A stretch of 31,488 bases of DNA from Bacillota bacterium (GTDB lineage Bacteria; Bacillota; Bacilli; Paenibacillales; Paenibacillaceae), in NCBI GenBank assembly GCA_023386495.1, contig JAEWJS010000075.1, positions 1-31,488 on the forward strand. Direction: 5' to 3'. Position 1 is the stretch's first letter. Each line of letters opens with the position of its first letter. Made by a program: the position numbers and the translations under genes. Under the pieces are notes generated by a model. The model was not told the DNA's origin and did not search any database. It saw only the letters and a list, made by a program, of their open reading frames with translations. Of the stretch, positions 25,719 to 31,488 are shown piece by piece.

Positions 25719-26757
25719 ATGGCGCCATGATGCGCGCATAGACGCGGCGCGCGAGCTCGACGTCTTCCGTGCCCTGCACGAGCGTTCGGCCATCCGGGAA
25801 GAGAATGAGCACGAGTCCTTCCTCGAGCGTGAGGCGCAAGACATACGGATTAAGCTGAACCGTGCCGATCGGGGCCAGCCGGGCGGCGAGCTCCGCGAGC
25901 TGCAGCCGGTGAGAAGCGGCGGGGCGCAGCTGGACCGTGAGACGTCCGCAGAGCGTTGCGGCATCCGATTGGTCCGGAGCGACGTCCAAGTAGTCGTAGC
26001 GGCCCTCTCCGCACGCCGGACAGGTACTGCGCTTGCCGCCTGCAAGTCCGAGCTTCGTGAAGCGGGTATCCCAAATATCGAGCTGCAGCAACCCGCCATG
26101 GAGCCGATCGCGGCGGCCCGCCAGCCACTTCATGGCTTCGATGGCCTGCAGCGAACCGACGATGTCGATAAGCGGGGACAAGACGCCAGCCGATTCGCAA
26201 GTGTCTGTCGTACCCGGCGGCGGCGGCTCCGGGAACATGCAGCGGTAGCATGGCGTCTCGCCCGGCAGGATCGTCATCGTCATGCCGCCGGAACCGACGG
26301 CTCCGCCGTACACCCACGGGATGCGATGCTTGACCGCGTAATCGTTCACTAGGTACCGCGTACCGAAATTGTCCGTGCCGTCCACAATAATGTCGGAGCC
26401 GCCCAGCAGACGTTCGGCGTTCGAGGCGGACAATTCTTCGGCATACGCTTCGATGTCGATGCCGCTGTTAACGGCGCGCAATCTGGCTGCCGCTGCTTCG
26501 GCTTTGGGCAGCGTGCCCTCTGCGTCCTCTTCGGTATAGAGTACCTGCCGCTGCAGGTTCGACCATTCGACGATATCCCGGTCGATGAGCTTAACGCGAC
26601 CAACGCCGGAACGGACGAGATGCTGCGCGATGACGCAGCCCAGCGCCCCCATTCCGACGACTGCGGCGGTCGACTGCAGGAGGCCGGCTTGGCCGCTCTC
26701 CCCCATCGGAGCGAAGCGGATCTGCCGGGCATAGCGATTCATGCTTGAATTAGCCAT
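25717..26757 (-). CDS. moeB: MoeB/ThiF-family adenylyltransferase (molybdopterin synthase activating)
   Basis: A 346-residue E1-like enzyme. It binds ATP through GMGALG (35-40) and DRDIVEWSNLQRQ (59-71), has zinc cysteine pairs CYRC (170-173) and CPAC (246-249), and a cysteine in DTCESAGVL (Cys187). ThiF and MoeB are close relatives. The adjacent moaDE gene argues for MoeB, which adenylates the Gly-Gly end of MoaD so that sulfur can be attached. A C-terminal extension after residue 250 (about 95 residues) resembles the extra domain in Bacillales homologues. The ATG at 26757 has GGAGG nine bases upstream; a start at 26778 is possible. It begins 21 bases after the moaDE stop, so the two are one operon. 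Confidence 0.88.
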   Translation of the reverse strand: MANSSMNRYARQIRFAPMGESGQAGLLQSTAAVVGMGALGCVIAQHLVRSGVGRVKLIDRDIVEWSNLQRQVLYTEEDAEGTLPKAEAAAARLRAVNSGIDIEAYAEELSASNAERLLGGSDIIVDGTDNFGTRYLVNDYAVKHRIPWVYGGAVGSGGMTMTILPGETPCYRCMFPEPPPPGTTDTCESAGVLSPLIDIVGSLQAIEAMKWLAGRRDRLHGGLLQLDIWDTRFTKLGLAGGKRSTCPACGEGRYDYLDVAPDQSDAATLCGRLTVQLRPAASHRLQLAELAARLAPIGTVQLNPYVLRLTLEEGLVLILFPDGRTLVQGTEDVELARRVYARIMAP

Positions 26758-26778
26758 CCCTGATTCCCTCCGTTCCAT

Positions 26779-27519
26779 CTATGTCGCGGGAGGCGCCGTC
26801 GGATCCCAAGGTCCGAGCTGATGCCCTTTCCATTCCGAACCGTCTTCCCATATCTCCTTCTTCCAGATCGGCACGATCTGCTTCAGACGCTCGATCGCGT
26901 AGCGGCTTGCTTCGTAGCAGACATCCCTTCGAGGAGCGGACACCGCGATGACGACACTGGCCTCCGCGATCTCGACGGTCCCGATGCGGTGGGCGATGGC
27001 AACGAAGGTGCCTGGCCAGCGGCTCTCGATCTCGTCGCCGATCTGCTTCATCGTCTTCAGCGCCATGGGGGCATACGCTTCGTATTCGAGCTTGACCGTC
27101 CGCTTCCCGTCCGTCCATTCGCGCGTCGTCCCGACGAAGGCAAGCGCCGCGCCGTTGTTCGGCGCGATCACGAGATCCGTCACGGCGGCCGGATCGAGCG
27201 GCTCGGCCGTCAAGACGTAGCGCCCATCGTATGGAATGCCTGCAGGCGGCTGCAGTCCGACGTCCTCGCCGCCCGAGACAGGCGGCAGCATCGCGAGCTC
27301 CCCGCCGGCTCGTATGATCTGGTCGTCTGGGGCGTATTGCTCTTGGTATGCCACGAAGGATATGCGCAGCAGCTCCCGATGTTCCGGATATCGGTCTGCG
27401 AGCAGCGATTTGAGCTCGGCAACCGTCATCGCGTCGGTCTCGGCGCTAACGGTGACGGCAGGCGAACCGATACGTTCCGCCAGGCCAGCGAATAACTGAA
27501 TCGTCCAATGTATAGTCAT
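26779..27519 (-). CDS. moaDE: MoaD-MoaE fusion, both subunits of molybdopterin synthase
   Basis: A 246-residue protein with two domains that are separate proteins in most bacteria. Residues 1-84 are MoaD-like, ubiquitin-fold, ending in LPPVSGG with Gly83-Gly84. After a short linker, residues 98-240 are MoaE, with FVGTTREWTDGK, then RLK (211-213) and PIWKKE (217-222), which hold the catalytic lysines. Molybdopterin synthase adds two sulfurs to cyclic pyranopterin monophosphate. In MoaD the terminal Gly carries the sulfur, but here it is internal and followed by EDVGLQPPAG. The ATG at 27519 has TGAGGT eight bases upstream; the GTG at 27534 overlaps that site. It is divergent from moaA and upstream of moeB. 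Confidence 0.92.
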   Translation of the reverse strand: MTIHWTIQLFAGLAERIGSPAVTVSAETDAMTVAELKSLLADRYPEHRELLRISFVAYQEQYAPDDQIIRAGGELAMLPPVSGGEDVGLQPPAGIPYDGRYVLTAEPLDPAAVTDLVIAPNNGAALAFVGTTREWTDGKRTVKLEYEAYAPMALKTMKQIGDEIESRWPGTFVAIAHRIGTVEIAEASVVIAVSAPRRDVCYEASRYAIERLKQIVPIWKKEIWEDGSEWKGHQLGPWDPTAPPAT

Positions 27520-27558
27520 GGAAGAATACCTCACATAATGATAGAATCCATCTGTTCT

Positions 27559-27588
27559 AGCATACCATAATTAGTGGAAAAGTGTTAA
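27559..27588 (-). promoter_or_regulatory. Candidate promoter of moaDE-moeB
   Basis: On the minus strand TTAACA (27588-27583) and TATGCT (27564-27559) are 18 bases apart. The start of transcription would fall about 33 bases before the moaDE ATG. No molybdenum cofactor riboswitch is evident in the short intergenic region. Confidence 0.5.
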
Positions 27589-27668
27589 ACTAGAAGGAAC
27601 GCACGCGCAGAGTCGACAATCGGTTCTCTAACACGGGTGCAAGACGAGAAGACAAGGAGCGGATGACG

Positions 27669-28673
27669 ATGGAGTCGCTACTGCTGGATCGTTACAAGCG
27701 CGTTCATAACTATCTCCGAATATCGGTCACGGACCGTTGCAATCTCAGATGCTTGTATTGCATGCCGGAGGAAGGCGTTACCTTCGCCGAGCCGTCCAGC
27801 CTTATGTCCTACGACGAAATTGTGGATGTCGTTCAGACGGCCGCCAAGCTCGGAATCCGGAAGCTGCGGATTACGGGAGGCGAACCGCTTGTCAGGCCTA
27901 AGCTCGACGAATTGATCGTCAGGCTGGCTGACATTCCGGGCATCGACGACATTGCCATAACGACGAACGGCCTGCTGCTGGCTTCGCAGGCGGAAGCCTT
28001 GAAGCGGGCAGGCGTGACGCGGGTCAATATCAGCTTGGACACTTTGGATCCCGCGCGGTTCCGCATGATTGCCCGCAGAGGCGACCTGCGCAGAGTGTTC
28101 GAGGGAATCGAAGCGGCCGCAGCCGTCGGCTTCACGCCGATCAAGCTCAATTGCGTCCTGCTGAAGGGCATTAACGAGGATGAGATTCCTGCATTCCTGA
28201 AGATGGCGTACGAGCAGCCGCTGCATATCCGCTTCATCGAATACATGCCGATCGGCCACGCCGACGAGAACTGGAAGAAGCATTACCTGCCGCTTGCCCG
28301 CGTGCTCGAGATCGCCGGCGAGCTCGGCTATGAGCTGGAACGGCGCGAGGATATCCGAGGCAACGGGCCGTCGGACGATTGGCATATGGCGGGCGGTACG
28401 GGCACATTCGGGCTGATCCATCCCGTGAGCAATCATTTCTGCGAGAGCTGCAACCGGCTGCGCTTGACGGCAGACGGTCATCTGAAGCCCTGCCTGTACT
28501 GGGTCGACGAGCTGAACGTACGGTCAGCCGTCGGCGATGAGCAAGCGATGAAGGATCTATTCTATCGTGCCATGGCTTTGAAGCCTGAGAATCACGAAAT
28601 GGCTGCCAAGCTGGAGGACGAAGCGCAGAGCCATCAGCCGACCGAGCGGCGCATGTCGCAGATCGGCGGATGA
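27669..28673 (+). CDS. moaA: GTP 3',8-cyclase MoaA
   Basis: MoaA is the radical-SAM enzyme that starts molybdenum cofactor synthesis, converting GTP to 3',8-cyclo-7,8-dihydro-GTP. The 334-residue product binds one 4Fe-4S cluster with Cys24, Cys28 and Cys31 (CNLRCLYC) and the second with Cys258, Cys261 and Cys275 (CESC, then CLY). ITGGEPLVR is the SAM-binding GGEP motif. The protein ends in the conserved Gly-Gly tail (MSQIGG). The ATG at 27669 has AAGGAG nine bases upstream; the ATG at 27663 is only three bases from that site. It is divergent from moaDE-moeB. moaC, mogA and moeA are not in the window. Confidence 0.97.
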   Translation: MESLLLDRYKRVHNYLRISVTDRCNLRCLYCMPEEGVTFAEPSSLMSYDEIVDVVQTAAKLGIRKLRITGGEPLVRPKLDELIVRLADIPGIDDIAITTNGLLLASQAEALKRAGVTRVNISLDTLDPARFRMIARRGDLRRVFEGIEAAAAVGFTPIKLNCVLLKGINEDEIPAFLKMAYEQPLHIRFIEYMPIGHADENWKKHYLPLARVLEIAGELGYELERREDIRGNGPSDDWHMAGGTGTFGLIHPVSNHFCESCNRLRLTADGHLKPCLYWVDELNVRSAVGDEQAMKDLFYRAMALKPENHEMAAKLEDEAQSHQPTERRMSQIGG

Positions 28674-28706
28674 CGGGCCGTATCCATTGAGCAGTAGGAG
28701 GTCATG

Positions 28707-30167
28707 ATGGCGAATCATAATCATGCGGCGGCGATCCGCGTGCTGCTCCTGCACACGAATGACGTGCACAGTCGACTGGAGCAGGCAGCCCGTATCGCGA
28801 CCTATATCGAATCGGAACGACTTGCGATTGGGGACGAACGGCTGCTGCTGCTCGATATAGGCGACCATATGGACCGCATGCGGATGGAGACCGAAGGCAG
28901 CGACGGCCTCGTGAATATTAGGCTGATGAACGATGCGGGCTATGATGCCGTGACGCTGGGGAATAACGAAGGGCTTACTTGTACCGACGGCATGCTGGAA
29001 CGCGCTTACGGTCGGGAGGCCCGTTTTTCCGTCTTATGCGCCAATATGGTTCGAACCGGCAGCGGCTCGCGGCCGGCGTGGATGCAGCCTGACAAGATTA
29101 TCGAGAGGGGCGGTCTGCGATTCGGCCTTATCGGCGTCACGGCCGCATTCGCGGAATTCTACGCGATGCTGGGCTGGGAGATGATCGATCCGATTGCCGC
29201 CGTCGCGCAGCGGGCAGCGGCGCTGCGGCCGCACGCGGACGTGATCATCGTGCTGTCGCATCTGGGTCTGCAGCTCGACAAGCGAATGGCAGAAGAGGTC
29301 GAAGGCATCGACCTCATATTGGGCGGGCATACGCATCATCTGCTGGAGGAGCCTCTGGTGATGAACGGGACGTCCATATGCGCAGCCGGCAAGTTCGGTG
29401 AATACGTCGGACGCGTCGAGATCGGGTGGGATGAGCGGTCGAAGCTGCCGACTGTGCGCGCGACATGCGTGCCAATGGCTGCATTCCCGGAGCACGAAGA
29501 AGCTTCAGCGGCAATCGGCAGCTTCCGAGCATCGGCGGCCAGCCGCTTGAGTCGGATTGTGGCGGATCTGTCTGAGCCGCTCCCCCTGTCGGCAGAACGG
29601 GAGTCGCCGCTGGCGAATATGCTGGCGGCCGGCATTCGCAGGCATACCGACGCCGAGATCGGCATCGTGAATGCAGGGCAGCTGCTTGCCGGCTTGCCTA
29701 AGGGAGCGGTCACCGAAGCGGCGCTTCATGCGCTCTGTCCCTCTCCGATTAACCCTTGCCGAATGAAGCTTGCGGGCAGCCTCATTCGCCAAGCGCTGGA
29801 GGAGTCGCTGCTGCAGGAATGGGTTAGCAAGGCAATACGCGGTTATGGTTTTCGCGGGCTGGTGCTCGGTACATTGGCCGTAGACGGCCTCGACATCCGC
29901 TATGCGCCGGAAGCGCCTGCCTATCGCAAGCTGCGGTCTGTAACCGTGAACGGCATCCCGCTCGAGGATGGGCGCGATTATGTGGTCGGAACGATCGATA
30001 TGTTCACGTTCGGGGCCGGGTATGAGTCGATCAGCCAAGGCAGCGACATTCGTTATTACCTGCCGGAGTTCATACGCGACGTGCTTGCTGGGGAATTGCA
30101 GCGGCCAGACCGCGACCAAGCCATTGCAGACGCCTGCATGAATCGGTGGCACACCACGGCGGAATGA
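28707..30167 (+). CDS. yunD: Metallophosphoesterase/5'-nucleotidase family protein (YunD-like)
   Basis: A 486-residue two-domain protein of the UshA/5'-nucleotidase family without a signal peptide, so it should be cytoplasmic like YunD. The N-terminal metallophosphatase domain has the metal motifs HTNDVHS (Asp19, His21), GDHMD (52-56), GNNE (85-88), SHLG (184-187) and GGHTHH (206-211). The usual GNHE is GNNE here, replacing a catalytic histidine by Asn. The C-terminal nucleotidase domain (about 290-480) contains LANMLAAGIRR, GIVNAG and FTFGAGYE. It should cleave phosphate esters of nucleotides or UDP-sugars; the true substrate is unknown. A GGAGG site lies five bases before the ATG at 28707. 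It follows moaA by 33 bases and may be co-transcribed with it. Confidence 0.88.
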   Translation: MANHNHAAAIRVLLLHTNDVHSRLEQAARIATYIESERLAIGDERLLLLDIGDHMDRMRMETEGSDGLVNIRLMNDAGYDAVTLGNNEGLTCTDGMLERAYGREARFSVLCANMVRTGSGSRPAWMQPDKIIERGGLRFGLIGVTAAFAEFYAMLGWEMIDPIAAVAQRAAALRPHADVIIVLSHLGLQLDKRMAEEVEGIDLILGGHTHHLLEEPLVMNGTSICAAGKFGEYVGRVEIGWDERSKLPTVRATCVPMAAFPEHEEASAAIGSFRASAASRLSRIVADLSEPLPLSAERESPLANMLAAGIRRHTDAEIGIVNAGQLLAGLPKGAVTEAALHALCPSPINPCRMKLAGSLIRQALEESLLQEWVSKAIRGYGFRGLVLGTLAVDGLDIRYAPEAPAYRKLRSVTVNGIPLEDGRDYVVGTIDMFTFGAGYESISQGSDIRYYLPEFIRDVLAGELQRPDRDQAIADACMNRWHTTAE

Positions 30168-30203
30168 CGATTTATGTCGGAAACGATCGAATTCTGTCTT
30201 GCG

Positions 30204-30213
30204 CTTCGCGAAG
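30204..30213. other. 10-bp perfect palindrome
   Basis: CTTCGCGAAG lies in the leader region of the second HD-GYP gene, followed by an A/T-rich tract (30228-30242). Its role is unknown. Confidence 0.3.
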
Positions 30214-30303
30214 AAATCACCTACCATATATAACATATATATGCCCGACGACTGTTCGACCTACAACTTAGAGCAAGATACGATAGAAATGGCGGTTGAG
30301 ACC

Positions 30304-31425
30304 ATGCGATTATTACCCATCACGAGCTGTATGCCTGGAATGAAGCTGGCAAAACGGATATTTAGCGAAGATGGTCTCGTTCTGCTCGGCAAAGACGTCG
30401 CCCTAACGGATAAACTCATACGCAGGCTGGCGGAGTGCGGCATTAACTATGTCTATATCGCCGATCACATGACGGATGACGTGGAAATTCCGGAAAGCTT
30501 CAGCGATGAGGTGCGAATCCAAGCCATTACCGAAATTCGCGAAGCCTTCCGCGAGATGGTGGATTTGCCACGGAAGAAGGGCACGACTTACCCGTACGTC
30601 GATAAGAAGTTCCGGAGTGTCATGAAGCTCGTGCTGGATGAATTGGGCAGTCATCGCGACGCGATGATCATGGTCATGAACATGGGGATGGTCGATAACT
30701 ATCTCTATCAGCATTCGCTTAACGTATGTATATACACGACCTTGCTGGGCATGGCGCATGGGTACACGCAGGATCAGCTGTACATGCTGGGGTTAGGCGC
30801 CTTGCTGCATGATATCGGGAAGACGCAGATCCCTTCGAAGGTGCTGCTGAAGCCTGGCGCACTGACGAAGCAGGAATATGAGGAGATGAAGCGTCATGCC
30901 GAGCTCGGCTACGCGCTTCTCAAGGATGAGCCGAACATTCCGCTCATCGTTGCGCATTGCGCGTATCAGCATCACGAGAGGCTCGACGGGAGCGGCTATC
31001 CGCGCGGCATTCGCGGCGACGATATCCACGATTATGCCAAGTGGATCGGGCTCGTCGATTCGTACGATGCGATGACCACGACGCGCGTGTACCGGGGGCC
31101 GATGCTGCCGCACCAAGCGATCGAGACGCTATTCTGCGGGACGGGAACGCTATACGAGCAGCATATGGTGCAGACCTTCCGCGATCGGGTCGCGATCTAT
31201 CCGATCGGGCTGACCGTGAAGCTCAATACGGGCGAGACGGGTGTTGTCGTTGACGTGAATGGCGCTTATGCGCACCGTCCGACGGTTCGCATTCTGTATG
31301 ACGAATTCGATGCCCCGCTTAAATCGCCGATCGACAAGGACCTGTCCAAGCATCTCACGACGATGATCGTCGGCATCGAAGGCGATAACTCTACCAGCCC
31401 TAGTACCGCGGTGTCCGGATCTTAG
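30304..31425 (+). CDS. HD-GYP domain c-di-GMP phosphodiesterase
   Basis: A 373-residue cytoplasmic protein. An N-terminal module (MRLLPITSCMPGMKLAKRIF, residues 1-20) is of the kind that opens many Bacillales HD-GYP proteins. The catalytic domain has His137 (YQHS), HDIGK (169-173), His198 (KRHAE) and HHERLDGSGYP (223-233), a full set for c-di-GMP hydrolysis, and a C-terminal beta-rich segment. The frame is open upstream to a TTG at 30199 and an ATG at 30241, but those lack ribosome sites. I chose the ATG at 30304 from the family N-terminus; its own ribosome site is weak, so the start is uncertain. The C-terminal tail is Ser/Thr-rich. It resembles the HD-GYP protein on the minus strand near 25 kb. 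Confidence 0.9.
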   Translation: MRLLPITSCMPGMKLAKRIFSEDGLVLLGKDVALTDKLIRRLAECGINYVYIADHMTDDVEIPESFSDEVRIQAITEIREAFREMVDLPRKKGTTYPYVDKKFRSVMKLVLDELGSHRDAMIMVMNMGMVDNYLYQHSLNVCIYTTLLGMAHGYTQDQLYMLGLGALLHDIGKTQIPSKVLLKPGALTKQEYEEMKRHAELGYALLKDEPNIPLIVAHCAYQHHERLDGSGYPRGIRGDDIHDYAKWIGLVDSYDAMTTTRVYRGPMLPHQAIETLFCGTGTLYEQHMVQTFRDRVAIYPIGLTVKLNTGETGVVVDVNGAYAHRPTVRILYDEFDAPLKSPIDKDLSKHLTTMIVGIEGDNSTSPSTAVSGS

Positions 31426-31488
31426 CGCGTATGCAGGCCTTTTCTTAGCTGGGCGGGGCCCCCCGTAGACGGAATTGGTAGCGCGCCC

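Noticed and set aside
30199..30303. Upstream starts (TTG 30199, ATG 30241, ATG 30289) for the second HD-GYP gene
   Set aside because: None has a ribosome site, and the family N-terminus begins at MRLLPI (30304).

Overview
The window looks like chromosomal DNA from a G+C-rich member of the Bacillales, most likely Paenibacillus or a close relative. This is inferred from gene content and gene order (SufC-D-S-U-B, MtnK-MtnA, YhbH, YunC, YunD, DUF423, DUF1802), strong Gram-positive ribosome binding sites, and several TTG/GTG starts. No phage, IS element, CRISPR array or rRNA was found. Coding density is high and no gene-free stretch exceeds about 220 bases.

Layout. Positions 1-6476 hold two divergently transcribed hybrid histidine kinases. 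The first is membrane-anchored, carries REC-REC-HPt, and runs off the left edge; the second is soluble, with three PAS domains and one REC. Next come an MFS transporter, the sporulation-associated protein YhbH (minus strand), a DNA-deoxyinosine glycosylase, a DUF4190-like membrane protein (minus), a DUF423 membrane protein, and a PAS-GGDEF-EAL c-di-GMP protein. Positions 12.9-14.0 kb hold a repeat-containing hypothetical protein and YunC. The methionine-salvage pair mtnK-mtnA follows on the minus strand, with a DUF1802 gene divergent from it.

Positions 17.2-22.5 kb are a complete SufCDSUB iron-sulfur assembly operon with a recognisable promoter, a direct repeat at the expected start of transcription and a strong terminator. 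It is followed by a SAM-dependent methyltransferase and an NlpC/P60 lipoprotein. On the minus strand then lie an HD-GYP protein, a MoeB/ThiF-type adenylyltransferase and a MoaD-MoaE fusion. Divergent from these are moaA, a YunD-like metallophosphoesterase and a second HD-GYP protein.

How the genes work together. MoaA makes the first cyclised intermediate of the molybdenum cofactor, MoeB activates the MoaD tail, and MoaD/MoaE form molybdopterin synthase. MoaA itself needs two 4Fe-4S clusters, which the Suf system would supply. Three proteins act on c-di-GMP, and two large kinases supply phosphorelay signalling. I see no clearly new multi-gene system. The observations most worth a second look are the MoaD-MoaE fusion with an internal Gly-Gly, the direct repeat at the suf promoter, the perfect palindrome at the mtnKA promoter with no room for an S-box, the paired divergent kinases, and the degenerate GGDEF domain.
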